Source: Microbacterium foliorum
GTDB lineage: Bacteria; Actinomycetota; Actinomycetes; Actinomycetales; Microbacteriaceae
DNA: 64,000 nucleotides
Direction of reading: 5' to 3'
Assembly: GCF_006385575.1 (NCBI RefSeq)
Contig: NZ_CP041040.1
Location: 2,666,001-2,730,000 of the forward strand
Each line of letters starts with the position of its first letter. Positions within the stretch are counted from its first letter, which is position 1. The notes beneath the pieces are model-generated. The model saw nothing but the letters and a program-made list of their open reading frames with translations. It did no database searches and had not been told where the DNA came from. Below, piece after piece: positions 38,174 through 46,762 of this stretch. Both the position numbers and the translations under genes were made by a program.

Positions 38174-39052
38174 TCAGGTCGTGACCGAAGACGACGCACG
38201 AGCGAGGGGAACCCGCGTGCCGAGAAGGCGCCCCACGTGGCGGTGAAGCGCGGGCACGAGGTGCTCGTGCTCTCCTGCGTCGGCGCGGGTCAGCAGCTTC
38301 GTCATCACATAGAGCTGCGACACGATTCCGCCTTCCGATTCCAGGTCGCGCCGGAAGCGTCGGGCGATCTGATCGGCGACGTGAGGCACTGCCAGCGAGT
38401 GACCGAGCAGAAACGCGGCGTCGTACCCGCGCGGGGCGAGGCCCCATGCTTCCCAGTCGGCGATCGCGAACGGATCCCGGTGGATGTTGTTCCAGTGCAG
38501 GTCGCCGTGGCTCGGAGCCCAATCGCCTGAGTCGATGTCCATCTCGAGGCCGAAGAAGACGCTGATCCGCCGGCGCATGATCTCGGGGTCGAGCACCATC
38601 CGATCCGTGCTCACCTCGGACAGGGCTTCGAGGTTGTGTTCCAGCTCTCCCCACCACGACTCGTCGAGACCCGGCGCTCCTACGAGCACGGCGTCCGTCG
38701 CGCACGCCCTCCCGGGCAGCAGGGTCATCAGCTCGGCGCGGTACACCAGCGGCCCCTCCTCCCAGGCCCGCACGTCGAGCAGGCGCGGCTTCGCAACCCC
38801 GTCGATGCGCGAGGCCTCCTGGTTGCCGGTCCACCAGGCGCCACGCGCCCGGCCCCTCGCAGACCAGACGACGCGCAGCCAGTACCGTCCGCCGGCGCGC
38901 TCGACGACCGAGCCGATCGACCGGTCGCGCCACCCGAATCGGGCGCGACCGATCGCGCTGAGTCCGAGATCTGCGAGCGAACGGGAATGAGCGGTGCGCA
39001 GTGCCATGCGCAGAGCGGTGCTGGCCGAGGCTGCGGTATCGACAGTCGTCAT
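38174..39052 (-). CDS. Aminoglycoside-phosphotransferase-like kinase
   Basis: A 292-residue protein of the APH/choline-kinase-like family. The catalytic loop is SHGDLHWNNI (about residue 205) and the magnesium Asp is in IADWEAWGLAP. Members phosphorylate small molecules or antibiotics; the substrate is unknown. It is transcribed toward the daptide operon, with a 98-base gap holding the operon's leader. Its start has AAAGGA upstream. A protective role for the daptide producer is possible but unsupported. Confidence 0.75.
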   Translation of the reverse strand: MTTVDTAASASTALRMALRTAHSRSLADLGLSAIGRARFGWRDRSIGSVVERAGGRYWLRVVWSARGRARGAWWTGNQEASRIDGVAKPRLLDVRAWEEGPLVYRAELMTLLPGRACATDAVLVGAPGLDESWWGELEHNLEALSEVSTDRMVLDPEIMRRRISVFFGLEMDIDSGDWAPSHGDLHWNNIHRDPFAIADWEAWGLAPRGYDAAFLLGHSLAVPHVADQIARRFRRDLESEGGIVSQLYVMTKLLTRADAGEHEHLVPALHRHVGRLLGTRVPLARASSSVTT

Positions 39053-39272
39053 CGATGTCCTTTCAGGAGTTGCGCCGATCGACGCGCAAGTGATTTCACG
39101 TGACGACTATTCGTCTCCTCCTGAGGTTAGGAAGCTGATCGGCGCGAGCACAAGGAGAGGGCGCATCGCATACCGGATCAACGGAATCCCGCCCAGCGGG
39201 AGCATCATCGGCATCCGAGACGCCTGGTCGGGGTCGTCCGCGCGATCGGATAGACTGTTCAGGTTGTTCCCT

Positions 39273-39360
39273 GGTGACGTGTCCGAGCGGCCGAAGGAGC
39301 ACGCTTGGAAAGCGTGTGTTGTGCAAGCAACCGCGGGTTCGAATCCCGCCGTCACCGCCA
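39273..39360 (+). tRNA. tRNA-Ser (anticodon GGA)
   Basis: The acceptor GGTGACG pairs with CGTCACC at the 3' end, followed by discriminator G and encoded CCA. The anticodon stem-loop CGCTTGGAAAGCG gives GGA, decoding UCC/UCU. The long variable arm identifies it as tRNA-Ser. A promoter-like TAGACT lies at 39251-39256. A near-copy of its last 16 bases and the following terminator is repeated 110 bases downstream. Confidence 0.93.
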
Positions 39361-39405
39361 AAAAGATCAAGGGTCTCCGCGCCAGCGGGGGCCCTTGATC
39401 TTTTT
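39361..39405 (+). terminator. Terminator after tRNA-Ser (first copy)
   Basis: GATCAAGGG (39365-39373) pairs perfectly with CCCTTGATC (39392-39400), and T5 follows; A4 precedes it, so it could act in both directions. Confidence 0.85.
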
Positions 39406-39453
39406 ATCGAGCACCAGGGATTCGGGGAGGAGCGAGCGAAGCGAGCACCGGAG

Positions 39454-39540
39454 TCCCGCCGTCACCGCCAAAAAGATCAAGGGTCCCCGCACCAGCGGGG
39501 GCCCTTGGTCTTTTTATCGAGCACCGTGGGATTCGGGGAG
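39454..39540 (+). repeat. Second tandem copy of tRNA-Ser 3' end plus terminator
   Basis: The tRNA tail TCCCGCCGTCACCGCCA and the hairpin with its T5 run recur about 110 bases downstream, together with the flanking phrase GAGCACC-(A/G)-GGGATTCGGGGAG. The second stem (39475-39510) has one wobble. This is a tandem duplication or an att-like direct repeat. Confidence 0.75.
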
Positions 39541-39593
39541 AACCGAGCGCCAGCGAGGATCGCTAGGGTGAAAGCGATGATTGGAGCCCTCAG

Positions 39594-40190
39594 ATGCTCG
39601 TGAGCCACCGCGATCATGAACCCGTGATCCACGAGAGCGCCTACGTCGCGTCGTCCGCGATGATCGTGGGAGATGTCCGGATCGGCGCAGGTGTGCGCGT
39701 TCTGCACGGAGCGGTGATCACCGCAGAGGACGGCGAGGTCACCGTCGGCGAGAACACGGTCGTCATGGAGCATGCTCTGATTCGCGGTCGCGCAGGTCAC
39801 CCGGCGCGCATCGGAGCAGCAGTGATGATCGGACCGCACACCCACGTGAACGGCAGCATCGTCGAAGACGAGGTGTTCATCGCCACCGGCGCTTCGCTCT
39901 TCCCCGGCAGCCGCATCGGCACCGGAGCCGAGGTGCGCATCAACGGCGTCGTGCAGGTCAACACGAATGTGGAGCCGAGTGCGGTGGTCCCGATCGGATG
40001 GGTCGCCGTCGGCTCACCCGCATCGATCCTGCCCCCGGAACGCCATGAGGAGATCTGGAAGATTCAGCGCCAGCTCGACTTCGTGGGAACCGTCTACGGC
40101 ATCGGGCCGGGCGTGTCGATGCGGGACCTCATGCGGCAGCAGTCCGACTACTACGGTGCTCACGCCGAGGATCACGCGATCGACCGCTGA
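39594..40190 (+). CDS. Gamma-class carbonic anhydrase-like hexapeptide protein
   Basis: A 198-residue left-handed beta-helix protein with repeating hexapeptide turns (V-I-V/G-x-x, e.g. IGAGVRVLHGAVI, IGPHTHVNGSI). His residues at MEHAL and PHTHV fit the gamma-carbonic-anhydrase metal sites, though many relatives are inactive. A helix caps the C-terminus. It may bind metal or act as an acyltransferase-like scaffold. It follows the tRNA terminators and has a weak GGAG ahead of the ATG. It converges with the acetyltransferase gene 18 bases on. Confidence 0.8.
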   Translation: MLVSHRDHEPVIHESAYVASSAMIVGDVRIGAGVRVLHGAVITAEDGEVTVGENTVVMEHALIRGRAGHPARIGAAVMIGPHTHVNGSIVEDEVFIATGASLFPGSRIGTGAEVRINGVVQVNTNVEPSAVVPIGWVAVGSPASILPPERHEEIWKIQRQLDFVGTVYGIGPGVSMRDLMRQQSDYYGAHAEDHAIDR

Positions 40191-40208
40191 AGGATCGACT
40201 CGCGCCGA

Positions 40209-40808
40209 TCAGCCGAACGTGACGCCGAAGCTCTGCCCACCCGGCTCTGCGGGAAGGGGCGTCATCCCGAGCCGTTCGTAGAAGGCGGCCGCTCGGGTGT
40301 TGTTCGGGTCCATGCCCAGGTGCAGACCGCGCACTCCCCGGCGGGTGAGCTCGGCGAACAGCGTCTCGATCAACTGCCGTCCGAGTCCCTGTCCCTGCGT
40401 CTCGGGCAGCAGATCGATGTGCAGATGGGCCGGGTAGTCCGCCGCGTTCGCGTCGCGGCCGGGTGCCTGCGCGTAACCGTGCTCGATCATCCGCTCCTCG
40501 CGGGTCGTCGGCTCGGCCGCCTGCGGATATCGGTCCTGCAGCGTCGGCCACCACTCGTCGCGGAACCAGGTGGCGAAGGCATCGGTGTCGTCGGTCGCCA
40601 CGATGTAGCCGATCACGCGCTCGTCATCGGTCTCGACGACCCAGGCGAGGTCGGGATGCCGTTCGACATAGGGCACCGCGAACAGGTCGCCCCAGAGCGA
40701 GTCGTCGGAGAACAGGCCGGTCGCGTCTGCACCGGCATCCGCTGTCCTCACGCACACCTCGTAGAGAGCATCACGGTCGGACGGATGATACGGACGGATG
40801 CGCGGCAC
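40209..40808 (-). CDS. GNAT-family N-acetyltransferase
   Basis: A 199-residue acetyltransferase. The acetyl-CoA motif QGQGLGRQLIETL sits near residue 145, followed by the MDPNNTRAAAFYERLGM motif. The start is the GTG at 40808 with GAGGAG six bases upstream; the frame stays open far upstream and overlaps the PAP2 gene. The acceptor substrate is unknown. Confidence 0.87.
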   Translation of the reverse strand: MPRIRPYHPSDRDALYEVCVRTADAGADATGLFSDDSLWGDLFAVPYVERHPDLAWVVETDDERVIGYIVATDDTDAFATWFRDEWWPTLQDRYPQAAEPTTREERMIEHGYAQAPGRDANAADYPAHLHIDLLPETQGQGLGRQLIETLFAELTRRGVRGLHLGMDPNNTRAAAFYERLGMTPLPAEPGGQSFGVTFG

Positions 40809-40837
40809 TGCTGCTCCTCGATGAGTGGGGTGAGTTG

Positions 40838-41476
40838 TCAGCCTACCGAGGCGACCGCAGGATCGCGCCGCCCCGTCGCCGACTGCACCCACGGCAGCAG
40901 CCACGCCCCGAGCACCAGCACCACGCCGGCCCCGACCAGCGCCCCGCCGAGCGTGTCGGTGGCCCAGTGCACCGAGAGCAGCGTGCGCGAGATGGCCATC
41001 GCCACGACCCACGCTATGCCCAGAATCGCGGTCCACACTCGCGGGAACACGAGCCACAGCACCATCGCGATCGTCGCGGCGTTGGCTGCATGCCCCGAGG
41101 GGAATGAACCGAAGTCGCTCGCCACGATCATGTCCTCCGGACGCGCGCGGCCGAACAGGTGTTTGAGCAGCTGCACTGCACCGGCGCTCACGAGAAACGC
41201 CACGGCGGCGAACACGGCAGCCTGCCATCGCCGGGCGATCAGGAGCGCGACGATCAGCAGCAGCGGCACGAGCAGGATCGCGATCCAGCCCCCGCCGATG
41301 TGATCGAGCAGCAGAGCGAACGACAGCATCCAGTCGGAGCGCGACGCGCTGACCGTCTCATTCCACCAGGTGTCGAATCCTGGTGGCTCTGTGTATCCGA
41401 ACACGATCGCCGCTCCGAGGAGCGTCGCCGCGACGAGCATCCCTGTTCCCGTCCACAGCAGCGTTCGTCTTCTCAT
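40838..41476 (-). CDS. PAP2-family membrane phosphatase
   Basis: A 212-residue protein with about six helices and the three phosphatase motifs: KHLFGRARPED, FPSGHAANA, and SRTLLSVHWATDTLGG with the second catalytic His. Such enzymes dephosphorylate undecaprenyl pyrophosphate or phosphatidic acid; the specific lipid cannot be told. It lies downstream of the drug exporter in the same orientation. Confidence 0.9.
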   Translation of the reverse strand: MRRRTLLWTGTGMLVAATLLGAAIVFGYTEPPGFDTWWNETVSASRSDWMLSFALLLDHIGGGWIAILLVPLLLIVALLIARRWQAAVFAAVAFLVSAGAVQLLKHLFGRARPEDMIVASDFGSFPSGHAANAATIAMVLWLVFPRVWTAILGIAWVVAMAISRTLLSVHWATDTLGGALVGAGVVLVLGAWLLPWVQSATGRRDPAVASVG

Positions 41477-41506
41477 CGCTCTATTCTGCCGGTCGGAAGC
41501 TGAAAA

Positions 41507-42868
41507 TCAGGGAGCCAGCATGCCGACGGTCCGTGGGCGCACGATGAACCACAGCGAGAGGATGCCGATCGCGGCGCAGCCGACCATGACCGAGGCCATG
41601 CTCGTGGCGGTGATTCCGGTGCCGTGCGAGATCCATCCGACGACCGGTGAGACGAGTCCTGCGACGCCGAAGTTCGTGGCGCCGATGACCGATGCCGCGG
41701 TGCCCGCAGCCTTGCCGTGGCGGTCGAGGGCGAGCACCTGCACGTTCGGGAAGGTGAAGCCGCAGGCCGTCATGAAGAAGAACAGCGGGATGACCGTGCC
41801 CCAGAGCCCGAGGCCGAGCTGGTCGGTCACGATGATCGCGACCCCGGCCAACAGCAGCACCGCGGTCGAGTACGCCATGACCCACTGCGGGCCGAATCGT
41901 GCGGCGAGCCGAGAGGCCGTCTGCACACCGGCTACGACCCCGAGGGAGTTGACGGCGAACAGCAGGCCGTACTGCTGCGCGTCGAGTCCGTGGGTCTGCT
42001 GGAACAGGAACGGCGACGCGGACAGGTAGGAGAACAGCCCGGAGAAGGTCATGCCGCCGATGATCAGCACGCCGATGAAGACGCGGTCGGAGAACACCGA
42101 GCGATAGCGCTGCATGACAGTGGCGCCGCCCTTCTCCTGGCGGCGCGCGATCGGCAGCGTCTCGGGGACGAACACCACGGTCGAGACGAGCATCACCACG
42201 CCGTACAGGGCGAGCACGACGAAGATGCCGCGCCACGGCATCAGCGTGAGCAGCCATGAGCCGATCAGAGGTGCGATCACCGGGGCGACGCCCGAGACCA
42301 GCGCGAGCCGCGACAGCATCACGACCAGACGGCGTCCGCCGAACAGGTCGCGCACGATGGCCATCGCGACGACGCCACCCGCGGCGGCCCCGACGCCCAT
42401 GAGCACGCGAGCGCCACTGAGCAGCGGAAGAGTCGGGGCGTAGGCGGCGGCGACACTCGCCAGCACATGCAGGGCGGTGACGACGATCAGCGGGATGCGC
42501 CGACCGACCTTGTCGCTGAGCGGCCCCACCACGAGCTGCCCGAGTGCGAAGCCGATCATCGTGCCGGTCAGCGTCAGCTGGATCGCGGCGGCAGTGGTCT
42601 CGAAGTCCTGCTCGAGCACCGGGAAGGCGGGCAGGTACAGGTCGATGGTGAACGGGCCGAGGGCGGTGAGCGCCCCGAGCAGCACGATGTAGAGCGCGCG
42701 GCGACCGTTCGAGATCGAGTCGCCGGGGTGCAGCATGATCGGCGCCGTTGCGGGGTTCGAGCCGAGCGTGCGGATCGCGCCGGTCGCCGACGGGATGCGG
42801 ATGCTGCCGGTGGCCGTCCGCTCGGGGGTGGAGGTCGAGATGGAGTCAGTGCGTGGAGCGTCGGGCAC
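41507..42868 (-). CDS. Bcr/CflA-type MFS multidrug exporter
   Basis: A 453-residue major facilitator with 12 helices. GALTALGPFTIDLYLPAFP and VGPLSDKVGRR (motif A between helices 2 and 3) are characteristic of the Bcr/CflA drug exporters. About 45 N-terminal residues before the first helix are unlike the family. The start is a GTG at 42868 with AAGGA 5 bases upstream. The substrate is unknown. Confidence 0.9.
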   Translation of the reverse strand: MPDAPRTDSISTSTPERTATGSIRIPSATGAIRTLGSNPATAPIMLHPGDSISNGRRALYIVLLGALTALGPFTIDLYLPAFPVLEQDFETTAAAIQLTLTGTMIGFALGQLVVGPLSDKVGRRIPLIVVTALHVLASVAAAYAPTLPLLSGARVLMGVGAAAGGVVAMAIVRDLFGGRRLVVMLSRLALVSGVAPVIAPLIGSWLLTLMPWRGIFVVLALYGVVMLVSTVVFVPETLPIARRQEKGGATVMQRYRSVFSDRVFIGVLIIGGMTFSGLFSYLSASPFLFQQTHGLDAQQYGLLFAVNSLGVVAGVQTASRLAARFGPQWVMAYSTAVLLLAGVAIIVTDQLGLGLWGTVIPLFFFMTACGFTFPNVQVLALDRHGKAAGTAASVIGATNFGVAGLVSPVVGWISHGTGITATSMASVMVGCAAIGILSLWFIVRPRTVGMLAP

Positions 42869-43018
42869 GACGGTCCTTCCGGAGTTCGAGGGCGTGCAGG
42901 AAGAGTGAGAGATCGAGTCGCGAGAGCGGTCGGATCGGCGACGAAAGTCGAATCGATTCGATCAGGGCGAAGTGTCCATGCTACAGCCCGTTCGCACGCA
43001 CCTGCATGCCGCATCGAC

Positions 43019-43078
43019 GCTGAGTGGCCAGAAACGCATCCATCCGGCCTTCCGGGGATGCGTTTCTGACCACTCAGC
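43019..43078. repeat. 23-bp inverted repeat hairpin downstream of metB
   Basis: Arms at 43019-43041 and 43056-43078 match at 22 of 23 bases with a 14-base loop; key part AGAAACGCATCC versus GGATGCGTTTCT. It lies 32 bases beyond the metB stop in a 241-base intergenic gap and could terminate metB, though no T run follows. Confidence 0.6.
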
Positions 43079-43109
43079 GGTGGACCACCAGGCGCTAGCC
43101 GACTTGGAG

Positions 43110-44261
43110 TCAGCTGAGGCGCGCGAGTCCCTGCTCGAGATCGGCGATGAGGTCGTCGACGCCCTCGATGCCCACCGACAGTCGCACGACGTTCTCGGGC
43201 ACGGCGAGTGCGGTGCCGCGCACCGAGGCGTGGGTCATATCCGGCGGGTAGCCGATCAGAGACTCGACGCCGCCGAGCGACTCGGCGAGCTGGAAGAGCT
43301 CGGTCGACTCGGCGAACGCCTTCGCCGCATCCGCACCCGCCGAGAGGCCGAGCGACAGCATGCCGCCGAAGCCGCTCATCTGTCGTGCGGCGATGTCGTG
43401 GCCCGGGTGCGAGGCGAGCCCCGGGTAGTAGACGGTCGCGAACTCCGGGCGAGCCGCGGCCCATTCGGCGATGGCCTGCGCGTTCTCGGAGTGCTGGCGC
43501 ACCCGCACCGCGAGCGTCTTGATGCCGCGGGTCGTGAGCCACGCGTCGAGCGGGGCCGAGACGGCGCCGACCGCGAACTGCTGGAACTTGATCTGCTCGA
43601 AGAAGCGGTCGTCTGCGAAGACCACCGCCCCGCCGAGGACGTCGGAGTGCCCGCCCAGGTACTTGGTTGTGGAGTGCACGACGAGGTCTGCGCCGAGCGA
43701 GAGCGGCTGCTGCAGCGCGGGAGAGGCGAAGGTGTTGTCGACGACCGTGATCGCTCCGGCCGCGTGCGCGATCTCGGCGATGAGCGCGATGTCGACGATC
43801 TTCAGCAGCGGGTTGCTGGGAGTCTCGACCCAGACGATCTTCGTCTCGGGGCGGATCGCCGCGCGCACCGCGTCGACGTCGGACAGTTCGATCGTCGAGA
43901 ACTCGATCCCCCACGGCGCGAGCACACGGGCGAACAGGCGGTAGGTGCCGCCGTAGACGTCGTTGCCGAGCACGACGTGGTCGCCGGGCTTCAGGATGCC
44001 GCGCAGCAGCGCGTCTTCCGCCGCGAGCCCGGAGGCGAACGACAGGGCGTTCGCGCCGCCCTCGAGCGCCGCGAGCTGCGTCTCGAGCGATGAGCGTGTC
44101 GGATTGCCCGCGCGGTTGTACTCGTAGCCGTCGCGGAACCCGCCGATGCCGTCCTGCACATGGGTGGACGCCTGGTAGATCGGCGGGATGATCGACCCCG
44201 TGGTCGGGTCGGGCGCCTGACCTGCGTGGATGGCTCGGGTGGCGAAAGCATGCTCGGACAT
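43110..44261 (-). CDS. metB: Cystathionine gamma-synthase/lyase (PLP)
   Basis: A 383-residue Cys/Met-metabolism PLP enzyme. The Schiff-base Lys is in HSTTKYLGGHSDVLGG, and the early segment GYEYNRAGNPTRSSLE is the family signature. It either makes cystathionine from O-acylhomoserine or cleaves it to Cys; the two are hard to separate by sequence. The adjacent cystathionine beta-synthase, 54 bases away in the same direction, favours a reverse trans-sulfuration role (cleaving cystathionine to Cys). Confidence 0.9.
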   Translation of the reverse strand: MSEHAFATRAIHAGQAPDPTTGSIIPPIYQASTHVQDGIGGFRDGYEYNRAGNPTRSSLETQLAALEGGANALSFASGLAAEDALLRGILKPGDHVVLGNDVYGGTYRLFARVLAPWGIEFSTIELSDVDAVRAAIRPETKIVWVETPSNPLLKIVDIALIAEIAHAAGAITVVDNTFASPALQQPLSLGADLVVHSTTKYLGGHSDVLGGAVVFADDRFFEQIKFQQFAVGAVSAPLDAWLTTRGIKTLAVRVRQHSENAQAIAEWAAARPEFATVYYPGLASHPGHDIAARQMSGFGGMLSLGLSAGADAAKAFAESTELFQLAESLGGVESLIGYPPDMTHASVRGTALAVPENVVRLSVGIEGVDDLIADLEQGLARLS

Positions 44262-44315
44262 GACCTCAGCCTACGTCCGCCCCGGGGGCGGCAGTCGCCC
44301 CTGTTACGCCGGGCG

Positions 44316-45710
44316 TCAGCGCGAGAGGTACGACAGCAGATCCTGCCGGGTGAGCACCGTGTGCGGCTTGCCGTCGAGCGTGACGAGCAGCGCGTCGGCG
44401 TCGGCGAGCGCGGCCCTCGCCTGCGCGAGAGGAGCATGGATGCCGATGAGCGGCAGCCGCTCCCCCACATGCTCTCCCACGGCATCCGCCGGCTTGGCGT
44501 CTCCGCGGAACAGCAGGTCGAGCAGCCCCTTCTCGTCGACCGTGCCGACGACCTCGCCCATCATCACGGGAGGCTCCGCGCTCAGCACCACGAGCTGCGA
44601 TACGTCGTACTCGGTCATCATGCCGATGGCCTCGAGCACCGTGTCGGCCGGGTGCGCATGCACCAGGTCGGGGATGCTCGTCGCTCCCCCGGGCCCCTGA
44701 GCCTGCCGAAGGGTGCGGGAGGCCAGCACATCGCCCACGGTCTCGCCCTCCTCGACCTCGCTGAAGCCGTAGGAGCGCATCCAGCCGTCGTTGAAGATCT
44801 TGCTGAGGTAGCCGCGTCCTCCGTCGGGCAGCAGCACCACCATCACGGCGTCCGCCGGCAGGTCACGCGCGACCCGCAGCGCGCCGACCACGGCCATGCC
44901 GCTGGAGCCGCCGACGAGGATCCCCTCTTCACGCGCGAGCCGCCGGGTCATCGCGAACGACTCGGCGTCGTCGACCGCGACGATCTCGTGCGGAACCGTC
45001 GGGTCGTAGGCGCCGGGCCAGATGTCCTCGCCTACCCCCTCGACCAGATACGGGCGCCCCGTGCCGCCACTGTAGACGCTGCCCTCGGGGTCGATCCCCA
45101 CGATGCGCACGCGATCCTCCGAGACCTCGCGCAGATAGCGCCCGGTGCCCGTGATCGTGCCGCCCGTGCCGACGCCGGCGACGAAGTGCGTGATCAGCCC
45201 GTCGGTGTCGCGCCAGATCTCGGGACCGGTGGTCTCGTAGTGGCTCCGCGGGCCGTTCGGGTTCTCGTACTGATTCGGCTTGAACGCTCCGGGGATCTCG
45301 CGGGCGAGCCGATCGCTGACGCTGTAGTACGACTCCGGGCTGTCTGCGGCCACCGAGGTCGGGGTGACGACGACCTCGGCACCGTAGGCCCGGAGCACAT
45401 CGATCTTGTCGTCTCCGACCTTGCCCGGCAGCACGAAGACGCACTTGTACCCGCGCTGCTGGGCGACCAGAGCGAGGCCGACGCCGGTGTTGCCGCTCGT
45501 AGGCTCGACTATGGTTCCACCCGGCTGCAGGTCGCCCGATGCCTCGGCCGCATCGATGATCCGCGAGGCGATGCGATCCTTCGCCGAGCCGCCGGGGTTG
45601 AGGTACTCCAGCTTCACCAGCACGGTGCACTCCACGCCCTCGGTGACGTGCTGGAGCTTCACGAGGGGCGTGTCGCCGACGAGATCGACGATGGAGTCTG
45701 CGTACTTCAT
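44316..45710 (-). CDS. cbs: Cystathionine beta-synthase with C-terminal CBS domains
   Basis: A 464-residue PLP enzyme condensing Ser and homocysteine. The Schiff-base Lys is in GGSAKDRIASRI, the phosphate loop is TSGNTGVGLA, and VGTGGTITGTGRYL is conserved. Two CBS modules fill the last 125 residues. Between catalytic and CBS parts the segment RTLRQAQGPGGATS is inserted relative to mycobacterial relatives. The start is the ATG at 45710; the frame is open 60 bases earlier. Confidence 0.93.
   Translation of the reverse strand: MKYADSIVDLVGDTPLVKLQHVTEGVECTVLVKLEYLNPGGSAKDRIASRIIDAAEASGDLQPGGTIVEPTSGNTGVGLALVAQQRGYKCVFVLPGKVGDDKIDVLRAYGAEVVVTPTSVAADSPESYYSVSDRLAREIPGAFKPNQYENPNGPRSHYETTGPEIWRDTDGLITHFVAGVGTGGTITGTGRYLREVSEDRVRIVGIDPEGSVYSGGTGRPYLVEGVGEDIWPGAYDPTVPHEIVAVDDAESFAMTRRLAREEGILVGGSSGMAVVGALRVARDLPADAVMVVLLPDGGRGYLSKIFNDGWMRSYGFSEVEEGETVGDVLASRTLRQAQGPGGATSIPDLVHAHPADTVLEAIGMMTEYDVSQLVVLSAEPPVMMGEVVGTVDEKGLLDLLFRGDAKPADAVGEHVGERLPLIGIHAPLAQARAALADADALLVTLDGKPHTVLTRQDLLSYLSR
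44690..44722 (-). repeat. Dispersed-repeat-like insertion inside cbs
   Basis: The minus-strand phrase CTTCGGCAGGCTCAGGGGCC encodes the insert LRQAQGPG in the linker. I recall near-identical TTCGAC-A/G-GCTCAGGG repeats scattered in Microbacteriaceae genomes, so this may be a small repeat captured in frame. A genome search would confirm. Confidence 0.45.
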
Positions 45711-45799
45711 GTTCACAGCGTACGTGCGACGATGCCGCGACCGGGGCTGTGTTGCGCCCGATCGCGGCATCGTGTGTTCCGCAGCTCAGTGAGAGCCGA

Positions 45800-46762
45800 T
45801 CAGCCCTTCGTGGAACCCGCCAGGAGTCCTCGCACGAAGTACCGCTGGAGCGAGAAGAACACGATCAGCGGAACGATGATCGACACGAACGCGCCTGCGG
45901 TGAGGAGGTACCAGCCCTCGCCGCGACCGGTGATCTCGGCGAGCACCTTGGTGATCGGCGAGGCGGCGCCGTCGGCGAACACCAGGGCGACGAGCAGGTC
46001 GTTCCAGACCCACAGGAACTGGAAGATCGCCACCGACGCGATCGCCGGCATGGTCAGCGGCAGCACGATCCGGAAGAAGATCTGACCGCGCGATGCTCCA
46101 TCGACGCGTGCAGCCTCGATGATCTCGCCGGGGATCTCCGACATGAAGTTGTGCAGCAGGTAGATCGCCAGCGGCAGTGCGAACATCGTGTGGGCGATCC
46201 ACACCTGGGCGTAGCCGCCGGCGACGTCGAGACCCTGCGTCACCTGCACGCCGAACAGGTTGATGCCCCGCGAGAACGATGACAGCAGCGGAACCAGCGC
46301 CATCTGGATCGGCACGATCTGCAGCGCGAACACGAAGATGAACAGCGCGTTGCGACCCTTGAACTCGATCCACGAGAACGCGTACGCCGCCATCGCGGCG
46401 ATCATCAACGGGATGAGCGTGGCCGGGATCGTGATGACGATCGAGTTGAAGAACGACTCCAGGATCGTCAGCTGGGTGGTACCCGACTGCAGCACGGCCG
46501 AGTAGTTGTCGAGCGTGAACTGCGGGTTGGTGAAGAACGTCCACCACCCGGTCGTCTCGATCGCATCCCTCTCGCGGAACGACGAGATGAACAGTCCGAG
46601 CGTCGGGATGGTCCACACCACGGCGATGACGATCGAGGCGACCGTCGCCCACGGACGACTGAGACGCTTGCGTGCACGGCCAGCCGACGCTTCGAAGCGC
46701 CCGCCTGTCGTGATCGCTCTCGTGCTGTTGGCGCCCGTGTCTGACTTCACTGTGTCGGTCAT
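45800..46762 (-). CDS. Carbohydrate ABC transporter permease (MalG type)
   Basis: A 320-residue permease with six helices and the EAA loop EIIEAARVDGASRGQIFFRI that contacts the ATPase. It is the second permease of a carbohydrate uptake system; the first ends 4 bases into its start (ATGA), so they are coupled. The substrate is likely an alpha-glucoside or other oligosaccharide, by resemblance to AglG-type proteins. No ATPase gene is nearby, so a shared MsiK-like ATPase is expected. Confidence 0.88.
   Translation of the reverse strand: MTDTVKSDTGANSTRAITTGGRFEASAGRARKRLSRPWATVASIVIAVVWTIPTLGLFISSFRERDAIETTGWWTFFTNPQFTLDNYSAVLQSGTTQLTILESFFNSIVITIPATLIPLMIAAMAAYAFSWIEFKGRNALFIFVFALQIVPIQMALVPLLSSFSRGINLFGVQVTQGLDVAGGYAQVWIAHTMFALPLAIYLLHNFMSEIPGEIIEAARVDGASRGQIFFRIVLPLTMPAIASVAIFQFLWVWNDLLVALVFADGAASPITKVLAEITGRGEGWYLLTAGAFVSIIVPLIVFFSLQRYFVRGLLAGSTKG

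Noticed and set aside
39097-39370. Minus-strand open frames across tRNA-Ser
   Set aside because: They cross the tRNA and terminator and have no ribosome site or conserved motif.
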